The notes beneath the pieces are model-generated. The model was not told the origin of the DNA and did not search any database. It worked only from the letters and a program-made list of their open reading frames with translations. A stretch of DNA of 64,000 nt from Symbiodinium natans (taxonomy: Eukaryota > Sar > Dinophyceae > Suessiales > Symbiodiniaceae): assembly GCA_905221605.1 (NCBI GenBank), contig CAJNDS010002142.1, positions 182,501 to 246,500 of the forward strand, written 5' to 3'. The position numbers and the translations under genes are program-made. Below, piece after piece: positions 11,197 through 21,675 of this stretch. Each line of letters opens with the position of its first letter. Position 1 is the stretch's first letter.

Positions 11197-14100
11197 ATGG
11201 CGGAGAAGCCTGCCAAGCACCTGAGGTTGAGCTTGGAATGGTTTAGGGTTTAGGGTTTAGGGTTTAGGGTTTAGGGTTTAGGGTTTAGGGTTTAGGGTTT
11301 AGGGTTAAGTTTTACTGTCTCTACTTGGAGGCCCTTTTGACTTTGGAAGTCTACTTAGCATCCTTCAGAAATCCTCAAGTTAGTTTCCATACTTGCTAAC
11401 CCTATACTGTGTATGTCAAAAGGGCTTCTCTTACAGCACTGAGAAAAACCTCTAAAGTGCCACATAATCGCTCTGGAACCCTAGATAACCCTAACATAAC
11501 CCGACAAAATCCGCTTTTTACTCCTAGCTTCTAGGTGGCCCATAGAAAAAACATACCCTAAACCCTTAGACCCTTAAACCCTAAACCCTAAACACCCCCC
11601 CCCCCCCCCCGCGCCCCCAAATTTCCACTTCAGGCTAAAGGTCCCCATCACCAGCCTCGACGGCAGCAGCTGCGAGCTCGAGCTTGACCCCGACGAGAAG
11701 CTGGAGCTTCTTTCTTGTCATTCATGCTGTGTGGGGTTTAGGAACTGGGGTTTAGTGTTTAGGGGGAGACCCGAAACCCTAAACCCTGAACCTGGGACTC
11801 TAAAACCCCAAGTACTCTGAACCTGAGACTCGAAACCCTAAACCCTAAACCCTAAACCCTAAGCCCTAAACCCTAAACCCTAAACCCTAAACCCTAAACC
11901 CTAAACCCTAAACGTTCACGCGCGCAAGGTTCCTGAAGTCCAAGATCTCGCAGGCCTTGAACCTGTCGCTGGGCCGGGTGTCCTTGGTCTGCGATTCGAA
12001 GGTTTGGACCGACCCCAATGCGCAGCGGCTCGGGCTGGAAGAAACAGGGTTTAGGGTTTAGGCTTTAGGGTTTAGGGTTTCATACCTTGGGATATCCTAT
12101 TGGGTTTAAGAGGATCATATGAAGGAACATGCTTCAGATGGTTTTTAGGGGCCATCCTAGCTCTTTAATTTGCGTTGTTTTTTTGCGGGGTTTTACGGGG
12201 GCTCTTGGTTCTTCAGGGTTTAGGGTTTAGGGTTTAGGGTTCAGGGTTTAGGGCTTGTAGGTATTTTGTCAGGGTTCAGTGGTGCCCCCTTTTGTCCATC
12301 GTGTTGTGCAAGGGTTCTGTCGCCTTCTATGTATAAATTCTCTCTGATGTTTTGGGGTTACAATGGGAACTCCCAAAAGGGACCGCAAGGCAGAGAACCG
12401 TATGTTAGAGGCTTCAAAAAGCTTTGTAGTGCTTCACTGTAACTTTAGATCCTTAGCCTTTTTGGGCTTATTGGGTTTCTGAATACGGCAGCCAAAGATT
12501 TTATTTTTTAGCTACCCTTCTGAGCGCAGCCAAGAAAATGAATACCTTAGTCCCCCTTGTTGTTGTTTAAGGGCCTTTGTCGGCCCCGAGGCTTGTTTTG
12601 TTGCTTTGTTCTTCCTGAGGTACCTTACAGGCTAGACCCTATCCAGGGCCTAAACCCCTTGAGAGTTCCCGAAAACCCAGAAAACCCTATAACCCCATAA
12701 CCCTAAACCTCTAACACTCTCCAAACCCTAACATATAAACCCTATAAACCCTATAAACCCTAAAAACCCTATAAACCCTATAAACCCTATAAACCCTATA
12801 AACCCTATAAACCCTATAAACCCTAAACCTACAGCCCTAAGCCCTATTTATCCCTCAGCCCTAAGCCCTAAACCCTAAACCCTAAACCCTAAACCCTAAA
12901 CCCTAAACCCTAAACCCTAAGCCCTGCTTTTTGGGAACCTAGGCTGAAGGACATCTGGCAGGAAGGGTCGACTCTCACCTTGCTGAAGAACCCGAACTGG
13001 GACGTGGCAGCGGGGCTTCGAAATTTGAAGAAATGCTGTTTAGGGTTTAGGGTTTAGGGTAGGCTTGAGTGACAGACATAGTAGATGGGTTTAGGGCTTA
13101 GGGCTTAGGGAAGAATGAGTTCTTTTGAGCTTGAAGGCCTGAAGACTTTTATTCAAGTTAAAAGACTGTCCACTTGGAACTACCCTAGGCCTAGACCCTA
13201 AACCCGAAGTGTTTTTAGGTTCATGTAAGGGCTTTATTTCTGCTTCTCAATCCCGAAGGACTGGACCCTAAACCCTAAACACAAAGCCCATCCAAACCAC
13301 CAGACCTCGGTACTAGGTGGGACTTTACTACAACTTCATCACTTTATAAGTGTTGAGGGGTTCCTCTAATTTGATATATCAAGGGAGCTAAAAGTTAATC
13401 TTTTTTGGGGGATTAAAGAGCAACCAAGCAATGGCCATGTTCCCCCACTACTCGTCCTTCTCCTCAAACCCTAAACCCTAAACCCTAAACCCTAAACCCT
13501 AAACCCTAAACCCTAAACCCTAAACCCTAAACCCTAACATCATCTTTGGGGCCTTTGAGGCGAGGCTCGACACGCTCAAAGCCAAGTTTGTCAAGCATGG
13601 CAAGGCTCGTGGCCAGTGGCGCCTTATAAGGTTTAGGGTTTAGGGTGTAGGGTTTGGGGTTTAGGGTTTAGGGTTTAGGGTTTAGGGCTTAGGGTTTAGG
13701 GTTTAGGGAGCTTGCAGTAAACTTTGGAAAGTTGGAACATGGTGTAAGGATGACTAGAGATGGGATTCCCTTCAGTATACCTCTCGGGGTATAGGGCTTA
13801 GGATGTTCCAACTTATTGGAGTTTACTGCAAGGCTTTTAAAGGGTTTGGGGTTTAGCACCTTAGGGGGCTAGGGTATGGGGCTGTTCGGGGTTTAACATT
13901 TAGGGTTTAGCAGGGCTTTGCGGGTTGTAGGCTTAGGGCTCTAGGGTTTACGTGTCACTGTTGTTTTGGGTTTAGGGTTTGGTTTTGTTTTATGCTTAGT
14001 CGGGTGGGTCCTTCTTATAGTATAGTGATGCTCACCCGATACTTAGAGGTTCACGGGTAGTTGTAAGTAGGGTTATACGTACCCCAACAAGGGTCATATG

Positions 14101-15291
14101 AATAGTTACGATACTTAGAACCATAAACGGGGGGGGGGGGTTAGGGCGTCATGGGCCCTAAACTCTAAACCCTCAACCGTATAAACCTCGTAAGCCTCAT
14201 GAACCCCAGAACCCTAAGCCTCCTAAACCCTAAGCCCTAAACCCTAAACCCTAAACCCTAAACCCCTCCGAGTTGCGAGGTGGAGCAGGAGTCCCACGGA
14301 TGCCGCAAGCACGACGCAGCGCTGCCAGAGGGATGCAAGCTTCCCGAGATCCTTGTGGAGCTTTTGCCGCTGGGATTTTTAGGGTTTAGGGTTTAGGGTT
14401 TGGGGTTTGGGGTTTGGGGTTTAGGGTTTAGGGTTTGGGGTTTGGGGTTTTGGGGTTTAGGTTTAGGGTTTAGGGTTTAGGGTTTATTAGATTCGGCTTG
14501 GGGTTTAGGGTTTACAGGGTTTAGGGTTTGGGGTTCAGGGTTTAGGGTTTAGAGTTTAGGGTTTAGGGCTTAGGCTCACAAGCCCATGAAGCCCTCAACC
14601 CCGAGACCCTTTCAGGGGAGGTGCTGGGTTGTTGGGGTTTAGGGTTTAGGGTTGATTTGTATTTGGGTGTCCCCCTTTTTTGCGAAACTTAACATTTGCC
14701 CCCAAGTCTAGCTGAGCCTTTGTAAAAGCTGAGCACAGGAAGATGGGCGTCAAATGGACCTTCAAAGACTTGTTCCATTGCGAGATGTTCGTGCTCACAG
14801 ACGATGCCAACATGGACATTTACGGTGACGAGGACTCTGTGGTGCTTTACTGTAACTTTAGATCCTCAGCCTTTTTGGGTTTATTGGGTTTCGTAATAAG
14901 GCAGCTAAGAATTTAAATTTATAGCTACCCTGCTAAGTGCAGCCAAGAGGAATGCCGCCAGGATTGGCAGGAAGAGCATGGCGAGGATAGCTGTGCACAC
15001 CCATGGTGGGTTTGCATTGGGAACTCCTCCGAGTATGACTTCTACTACCTGAACACCAAAGAATCTTCCCCGACCTTCGGACAGGTCAAGCGCATCGTGA
15101 ACAATTGCGACGAGGAGACGGTCTATACTGAGGCACCCTTCGACAACTACCTTGACGCAGTGGAGCGCTACGTCAACGACCAGGAGAAACTTGACCCGGA
15201 GGCAGAGGAGGAGGACGAGGACTACAAGAACTTCTCAGAGTACAATATCGAGCCGAACGGACGCAAGATCCGGAAGAAGCTGAGATTATGA
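11197..15291 (+). CDS. Ubiquitin-like plus SUKH (SMI1/KNR4)-like domain protein, nine exons
   Basis: Exons: 11197-11240 (ATG at 11197), 11634-11705, 11929-12048, 12943-13037, 13429-13453, 13565-13630, 14273-14373, 14729-14841 and 14950-15291 (TGA 15289-15291). They total 978 nt, or 325 residues, and all eight junctions agree in phase. The N-terminal part resembles a ubiquitin-like fold: VPITSLDGSSCELELD, then FLKSKISQALNLSLGRVSL, then LKDIWQEGSTLTLLKN. The C-terminal part resembles a SUKH domain: GCKLPEILVELLPL, then VCIGNSSEYDFYYLNT and FGQVKRIVNNCDEETVY. It ends in an acidic stretch (EAEEEDEDYKNF) and a basic tail. Introns 1, 3, 4 and 6 open with GTTTAGGG; intron 2 uses GC, intron 7 uses GA, and intron 8 is an IR-C element. 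The 25-nt fifth exon is the weakest. SUKH domains often bind partner proteins; the role here is inferred only from resemblance. Confidence 0.8.
12427..12534. mobile_element. IR-C introner-like element inside intron 3
   Basis: Runs from GTGCTTCACTGTAACTTTAG to GCGCAGCCAAG. It is about 85-90% similar by eye to the copies at 14842 and 16067, which act as whole introns. Here it lies within the larger intron 12049-12942, so it is either a nested insertion or marks an exon I have not recognised. Confidence 0.75.
12727..12825. repeat. Variant array, unit CCCTATAAA
   Basis: Nine to ten nearly uniform copies of a 9-nt unit (CCCTATAAA), inside intron 3 of the 11197-15291 gene. Confidence 0.85.
13316..13428. 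mobile_element. IR-C subfamily element at an intron end
   Basis: Begins GTGGGACTTTACTACAACTTC and ends GAGCAACCAAG, where the next exon would start. It has the same plan as IR-C (CTTTACTG start, GCAGCCAAG end) but different internal sequence. A relative lies at about 39161-39243 (ACTTTACTGCAACTTTG to GCAACCAAG). Confidence 0.6.
13709..13832. mobile_element. Inverted-repeat element with CTTGCAGTAAACT ends
   Basis: Starts CTTGCAGTAAACTTTGG and ends AGTTTACTGCAAGG, with inner repeats GTTGGAACAT / ATGTTCCAAC. It lies in intron 6 of the 11197-15291 gene. Confidence 0.7.
14842..14949 (+). mobile_element. IR-C element forming a complete intron
   Basis: Begins GTGCTTTACTGTAACTTTAG and ends GTGCAGCCAAGAG. 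Removing it joins two clearly coding exons in frame. Homologous sequences lie at 12427, 16067 and 22249, the second also at an exon-exon junction. Confidence 0.8.
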
Positions 15292-15780
15292 TCAGAGCGG
15301 GCAAGAGGCCTTTGCTTAGTCGTAGCGTGTGGCGCGTGTAGCTGTCATATGGTATGCTGCCAGCATCCGAATTATTGTTCTCAAGCTGCTACACAGCGGA
15401 TCGAAGCCGCGAGTCTGCTATACTGGCAGATGTCTGGCACAGCTCAGGGCATGTGGAGCCGCCACATGTTCCTGTGCACCATGGCTTTATCGACGCGAGG
15501 TGCCTTTGGCATTCATCGCGTGCTATCGTCGGTTCTGAAAATCCGCCTCAGGTTTGTTAACGTTTCGCGCGAAGTCTGAAACCTAAATCCTGAACCCCGG
15601 CACCCCGTTCGTTGCTCACCCATTCCTGGAAGCTGACGAGCGGCGTTTGCGCTGCCTTGCTTTTGTACTGTTGAAAGGGTAATGGACCAGCACTAAACCC
15701 TGAGCCCTAAACCCTAAGCAGCAGCCAATTGTGAGCCCTTGAATTTTAGGTTCAGAAGCCTATGTTTTGGGGGCCCCAAG
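15292..15780. other. 3' flank and intergenic region
   Basis: About 400 nt after the stop at 15291 contain no telomeric arrays and no convincing exon, although three overlapping frames of 68-76 codons are open at 15329-15579. A few CCCTAAA units begin near 15694. It probably holds the 3' untranslated region and the trans-splice region of the next gene. Confidence 0.5.
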
Positions 15781-16008
15781 CTCCTATGGGCCGAGGGCTT
15801 CTTGAAGAAGGGACTTCATTGAATCGGTTTAGGGTTTAGGGCCGTAAACCCTAAACCCTAAACCCTAAACCCTAAACCCCAAACCCTAAACCCTAAACCC
15901 TAAGCCCTAAACGTTTGTGGTTCCTTTGAGCCCTGGATCCTTGAATAAAGGATGCTTCGGGTAACCTGGCATCCCGTGCCTCTCCGTCGCTGCGCTGACT
16001 GAACTTAG

Positions 16009-19000
16009 GTCTACTACGCGCTGAAGAATGTCGACAAGGCCCCCTACTTAGGGTCTGCACGCTGGGGTGCTTTACTGTAGCTTTAGATCCTTAGCCTTTT
16101 TGGGTTTATTGGGTTTCTTAACAAGGTAGCTAAAAATTAAATTGATAGGTACCCTGCTAAGTGCAGCCAAGTACAGGGCTCAGGGTTTAGGGTTTAGGGT
16201 GCCCTACTCAAAGATTATACAGAGATCCCTGTTCCTCTGGATCGGGTTTGCAGGGGAGTCACGGATTGATCAGCCACCTAGACCCCTAGACCCTAGGCAA
16301 GGGAGACGCTGGAAGCAGATCAACGTCGGCGAGAGGTGGCGCGGGATCTGATCTCGCAGGGCCCGGGCCTGAGGGGGGGGGAGCTTTTTGGGGCATTGGG
16401 GTGTAAAGGGTTTTGGGTTTTGGGTGTAGGGTTTGGGGTTTAAGTTTGGGAAGACTGAGCATGATCATGGCTTCTATAGGGTTTTGGGTTTGGGGTATGG
16501 GGGCGGGCGGGGTGATGGGGATGGGGTTGTCCTTAATTAGGGTCACCTTTTTCGGATACTTTGTTTCTTTAAAGGGGAGAGACCCAGGAAAGATCGCGTA
16601 AAGCTCGCCATCCCCAGTGTTTGCAAGCAGGCGTAGGCCTTAGAAAGTGTAGGGTCGTAAGGTTCAGGGTTTCAGGGGCTGGGGGCTTACAGCCACCTGT
16701 GTCGGAGGCTTGGGGTTTGCTTTGATTGTGGAGGTCTGGGACGTGGGTTGTTAGGGCCTTTGCGGTGTGCATGGCGCGCGTGCAGCAATTTAGTCTGGCA
16801 TTCGTACTGGTTCCCAGTAGGGAATGAGGGAATTAGATACCCTATATCATCCCTGAAAGGGCCATACGTAGCCGGAAAAAAGGTGCCTCTAAGAACCAGC
16901 AAGCATTTCAATAGTAGGAAAAGGAATATTATTACACCCTGAATCCCAAACCCAACGCCCCCGATGGCATTAGGATAGTAGCATTCCCAAAGGGTTTCGG
17001 GCTTAGGGCCCAGGATTCGCGGCTCTCCTTGACAAGATACAAAGCTTCGCCAAAGCTTCGCAAAAAAAAGAATCTCAAACCCTAAACCCTACTGTCAACC
17101 TCCAGCAAAGTGAATGCCATGTTACGAGCGCGAAGTCGTCAGGGAAGCCGCCGCAAGCCTATCTACAGAACAACACCCGATAAACCCTAAACCCCCAACA
17201 GTACTCTCTCTGATAATCCAAACTGGCCCTAAAACCCTGTAAGACCTATGAACACCTACCAACAAGACCCACAAGCCCCCAAATTCCCAGTTGCTTTTCT
17301 TCCCTAATCCCCAAACCCTAAACCCTAATCCCTAAACCCGAAAAGCCCCCCAAACTCCCAATTGCTTTTCTTCAGGTCCCAGGGAGCGCATTCATCTCTC
17401 GACCGCTGCTCGCAGCGGCATCAGCAAGGCCGAGCCTATGGACCCTGGGTTCTTATGGGGTGTATATTTAGGGTTTAGGGCTAAGGGTTTAGGGTTTAGG
17501 GTGTAGGGTTGGGGTTTCTATATTTTGTTCATAAGGTTTGTGGGGTTTAAAGGGTTGTCGGGTGTGGGGATAGCGTTACAGGGTTCATACGGTTTATAGG
17601 TTCTGCAGGGTTTACATTGTTTGCAGGATTTAGGGTTTAAATGGTTTTGTAGGGTTTTGATTGGACACGTACAGGGCTTCGATGTTTGGAAGCTTAGGGG
17701 CTTTAAGGGGCCCTAGGTTTTTTAGGCCTTGTAAGGGGTCCTATAGGGCTTAAGGGTTGAGAGTGTGCCGTAGAAGAGTTTAGAGTGCCAGGGTTCAGGG
17801 TGGCTTTTTTGGAGCTACTTAGGTGCGTAGCAGGCTATGGGGGTATCGCCCTTTTTGGGTTCTTGGTTCCCTTCTAATACGCAACCAACCCCCCCAAAAA
17901 GCATGCCCTTAGGGTTTAGGGTTGAGGGTTTAGGGTTTAGGGTTTAGGGTTTTAGTGTACCAAAGGTATGTGAGGACTCCGAACGACGAAAAGGGGGATT
18001 CTGTAGGGCAGCGGGATAGAGGGTGCCATGCAGGGTTTAGGGTTTAGGGTTTGGGATTTAGGGTTTAGGGTTAAGGGTTTAGGGTTTGGGGTTTACGGTC
18101 TAGGGTTTAGGGTTGATTTTCCACATGTTGCTCAGGGCTTGAACCTTGGTTGCGGATAGTTTTGTGGGTGGTTGACATGTATGATTGCATAGTCTTCGGG
18201 ATCTCGGGTTTGGGGGTTTGGGTGTTAGGGCTTTGGGTTCAGAACTTTAAGGGCTCGGGGGTTAAGAGTTTAGGGATGCCTGTTCCTCGCCCCCCATCTC
18301 TCCCCAGACCGTGGGGCTTGATAAAAAAACTCACTGTCCCTTTTGGGGTCAATTATACAGTAAACCCTAAACCCTAAACCCTAAACCCTAAACCCAATTT
18401 TGCTATACAGTATGTTCCATTCAGTCTATCACAACATGGACCCCATAATTTTGCAGCAAGCCCCAAATAGAAGCCCTCAAGTCCACGCAGTTCCACCCTA
18501 AACCCTAAACCCTGAACCCTAAACCCTAAACCCTAAACCCCAAGCCCCCAACCCCAACACCTTAAATCCGCACGCGCGCGTCAGATGAAGAGCGCCGTGA
18601 AAGCGATCCGCAACTTCCGAAGCGCCGCGGTGGCTCGGCAGCGTGTTCGAAAACACCCTAGTTTTAGGGTTTGGGGTTTAGGGTTTGGGGTTTAGGGTTT
18701 AGGGTTTGGGGTTTAGGGTTTGGGGTTTAGGGTTTAGGGTTTAGGGTTTTGGGTTTGGGGGTTTAGGGTTTAGGGACTTGAAATCGAATTCCCATTAGGG
18801 TTTAGGGTTTTGAAATCGAATTCCCAAAACTTTGTTTGGGGATCTGGCTACAGAAAAAGCACGTTCTAGGGTACATGGCTTAGTGGCTTAATTAGGCTTT
18901 TAAGACCTAAGCCTTGTAACCCCAAACAAGTAGCAGCCCTCTTCCTTTACATTCAACTGGCGGGCTCTTAGTAGGGAATGAGGAATGAGGTACCCCGTGG

Positions 19001-20101
19001 AATCCCTTAAAGGATACATCACCATCTGGGTACCCTATATAATCCCTAAAGGGTATCTATAGAGCCCTAATTCCCTCATTCCCTACTAAGAACCAGGGGG
19101 GGGGGGGGGGTCTTGGGCTCTCCGCGTCTGTATGAAGATGGCCTCACATCCCACCAAAGAACCTCAACCCGGAAGCCCAAACGGCCGAAACCTTGAAGCT
19201 GGAAGGGTTTAGGGTTTAGGGTTTAGGGTTTAGGGTTTAGGGTTTAGGGTTTAGGGTTTAGGGTTTAGGGTTTAGGGTTTAGGGTTTAGGGTTTAGGGTT
19301 TAGGGTTTAGGGTCCCAAGATCTAGGGTTGAATGCTTAGGGCTAGAGCCTCTACATAGATTGTACCGACTTGTAGTCATGTTGTCATGTGGTCCATACTT
19401 TGGAAGGGTTGGTGCAGCCACCCTAAACACTAAACCCTAAACCCTATACCCTATAAACCCTAAACCCTAAACATAACCCATGTCATGGAAAGCACTACTT
19501 GAAGGTTCATGGGTAGCTACCGGTAGGGTTGGAAGTGTGGTACGTCCACTTAGAACCTGATGTAGGGTACTCGTAGCCCGACTTACAGCTACCCCAAACC
19601 CCTTAGCCCCTTAACCCCTAAACCCTAAACGCTAACCTTATTTTGGGCACATACAAGCCTGCTTGTAGCTACGCGTGAACCTCCAAGTACCACAATGACT
19701 TCCTGAGAGATCCCTGCAGAGCCCTAAACCCTAAACCCTAAACCCTTAACCCTTAACCCTAAACCCTAAACCCTAAACCCTAAACCCTAAACCAAGCCCC
19801 CGAAAAGGACTAGGAAACCCGGGCCTTGAGGCCGCAACCCCCAAACCCGAAACCCTGTGAACCGATCAACCCTGTAACCTCTAGAAACCCGATAAACTCT
19901 ACAAACCCATTAAAACCCTGTAAACTCCATAAAGCCTATAAACCCTATCAACCCTAAACCCTAAACCCTAAACCCTAAACCCTAAACCCTAAACCCTAAA
20001 CCTAGGCGGAGAGCGCCCTTGCGAAAGGAGATGTTGCTTGCACCTCAGACAGCGGAGCATGTAGCAGCTTGCCATGGCCTTCTCCAGAATTTGAGATCTG
20101 A
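16009..20101 (+). CDS. Unrecognised eleven-exon gene
   Basis: Exons: 16009-16066, 16172-16184, 16302-16400, 17106-17152, 17376-17448, 17966-18034, 18308-18347, 18585-18660, 19160-19206, 19688-19720 and 20006-20101 (TGA 20099-20101). They total 651 nt, 217 codons, with all ten junctions in phase. Typical pieces read YYALKNVDKAPYLGSARW, ETLEADQRRREVARDL, IHLSTAARSGISKAEP and MKSAVKAIRNFRSAAVARQ. The 13-nt second exon and the exons at 19160 and 19688 are the least certain. Five introns open with GTTTAGGG or GTTTTAGGG, the first is an IR-C element, one donor is GC (17153), and another GC donor is GCCCTAAACC (19721). The start is unclear; an ATG at 15787 (MGRGLLEEGTSLN) before a GTTTAGGG donor is a candidate first exon. 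No known domain. Confidence 0.6.
16067..16171 (+). mobile_element. IR-C element forming a complete intron
   Basis: Begins GTGCTTTACTGTAGCTTTAG and ends GTGCAGCCAAG. It separates the exon ending SARW from a 13-nt exon. It is the same element as at 14842 but in an unrelated gene. Confidence 0.7.
18961..19096. mobile_element. IR-H inverted-repeat element
   Basis: Begins CTCTTAGTAGGGAATGAGG and ends CCTCATTCCCTACTAAGAACC, with inner complementary blocks GGTACCC / GGGTACC and CCTTTAAGG-like arms. Partial relatives lie at 4605, 16804-16895 and 38500-38545. Confidence 0.8.
19206..19312. repeat. Long perfect TTTAGGG array
   Basis: About 15 perfect units immediately follow the exon ending at 19206; its first GT would be the splice donor. 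Confidence 0.95.
19495..19690. mobile_element. IR-A element ending at an exon
   Basis: Begins CTACTTGAAGGTTCATGG and ends GTGAACCTCCAAGTA. The AG of CCTCCAAG is the putative acceptor for the exon 19688-19720. A CCCTAAA-rich block lies in its centre. Confidence 0.7.
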
Positions 20102-20420
20102 ACCGGGAGGGGGTTTAGGGTTTAGGGTTTAGGGTTTTGGGTTTTGGGTTTAGGGTTTAGGGTTTAGGGCTAGGTTTTAGGATTTAGGATTTAGGGTTTA
20201 GGGTTTAGGGTATAGGGTTTAGGGTTACCCTAAACCCTGAACCCAGAGCCTAAACCCTAAACCCGAAGCCTGTTCAGTACCTTCTTTTGGGCCCAGGAGC
20301 CCTCAAGTATGAGTCCTTGTTTAGGGCTTAGGGCTTAGGGCTTAGGGCTTAGGGCTTAGGGTTTAGGGTTTAGGGTTTAGGGTTTACGGTTTAGGGTCTT
20401 TTGGAAACTGCGAAGTGCAG

Positions 20421-20501
20421 GAGAGGGCCAAGAGGTTCGATCCCTTGAAGATGCAGGAGGAGAGGAACAAGGCTGGAAGCCGCCTCTTCGGTTCGGAGTA
20501 G
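20421..20501 (+). CDS. Terminal exon of an unrecognised gene
   Basis: After GTGCAG the frame reads RAKRFDPLKMQEERNKAGS and ends FGSE-TAG (20499-20501), with about 21 of 25 third positions G or C. A possible upstream exon near 20265-20313 reads QYLLLGPGALKYESLF, but its phase does not fit. A second frame through this exon is also open, but is poorer in third-position G/C. Confidence 0.5.
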   Translation, partial: ERAKRFDPLKMQEERNKAGSRLFGSE

Positions 20502-20611
20502 GTCAGGCCCTAAACCCTAAACCCTAAACCCTAAACCCTAAACCCTAAACCCTAAACCCTAAACCCTAAACCCTAAACCCTAAACCCTAAACCCTAAACC
20601 CTAAACCCTAG

Positions 20612-20722
20612 GGCTCGCTCCCCGGGCTCCTCTTGCGAAGAGGCGCGGCTGCACGCGGCGCAGTCTGCGCCGAGCCTCCGAACGAAGCCGCCTGGAGCCC
20701 AGAGACCTCACAGGGAGTCTAG
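20612..20722 (+). CDS. GC-rich exon of an unrecognised gene
   Basis: After a CCCTAAA array ending CCCTAG, the frame reads AAARGAVCAEPPNEAAW and continues to TAG at 20720-20722. A GT at 20717 could end the exon earlier. Composition and codon use fit the other exons here. No domain recognised. Confidence 0.45.
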   Translation, partial: GSLPGLLLRRGAAARGAVCAEPPNEAAWSPETSQGV

Positions 20723-20785
20723 GGGACTACTTTGGAGGTTCATGGTACTTATGAACCAAGGGTTTAGGGTTTAGGGTTTAGGGTC

Positions 20786-20856
20786 TATATATATGGGTCT
20801 ATATGAGTCTATATGGGTCTATATGGGCCTAGATGGGTCTAGATGGGTCTATATGG
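20786..20856. repeat. Minisatellite, unit near TATATGGGTC
   Basis: Seven imperfect copies of a 10-nt unit (TATATGGGTC, with TAGATGGGTC variants) follow a short TTTAGGG array. Confidence 0.85.
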
Positions 20857-20859
20857 GTC

Positions 20860-21675
20860 TGTGGCTTATGGTTTTCCTTTCTGGGTGCCTGATGTAAAAG
20901 GCCCGTCTCCAAAATATGCCAAGAATTTCGAGAACTTCCCATATGGGCATTTCTCCTAGAAAGGGGTACCTTGAACGTACACCCTCTAAACTATTAAGTG
21001 CTTCAGAAACCCGAAAAAAACAAACGATTCTTCCTTATTAAGGGTAACATAGGGAATACTTCTTTTGTTTTTGTGTTATTCTTGTGGGGCTCTTAAGCAA
21101 ATAGTAGTAAAGATATGCCCATATTGTGGGCCCACCAAAAGGGTACCCGGCTTTTAGGAAGCCCCCTTATATCTTACCCAGAACTAACTAATGGTTTATT
21201 TGGCATGCTGGCTAGTAAGTCTTCTTAGCCAGCAATCCTTCATGCAATAACCCCGAAAAGTTAGTTTACAAGTTGCGGGGGTCGAGAATCTTTAGCCTGT
21301 TTGATCTTGATTTGGGGTACATGTACCATGGCTCCCTTCATTCTCCCAAACCCTCTACCGTAAACCCTCTAAACCCTAAACCGCACCTTTCATGCCCAGA
21401 GGAAGTGAAGAGTGACTGCTAGGTATGGCCAGAGGAGGCACTCGAAAAACCTCGAAACTTGAATCGCGAAACCCACCCTCAACCCTAAAGCCTAAACCCT
21501 AAATCCCAAACCCTAAACCCTAAACCCCAAACCCTAAACCCTAAACCCTAAACCCTTGGACCCGAAGCCTCAAACCCGAAGTAAAACTCCGAAGTCCCCT
21601 AAACCGTAAAACCTAAACCCTAAACCCTAAGCCCTAAACCCTAAACCGCCTTTACTTCCCAAGGCCTACCCCCAG
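20860..21675. other. Intergenic or intronic region with an IR-D element
   Basis: Unique, A/T-richer sequence. An IR-D element ends near 21108 (CTCTTAAGCAAATAG). From 21480 to 21655 there are degenerate CCCTAAA units. A possible short terminal exon (EVKSDC, TAG) follows CATGCCCAG near 21401. Otherwise I see no support for coding. Confidence 0.4.
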
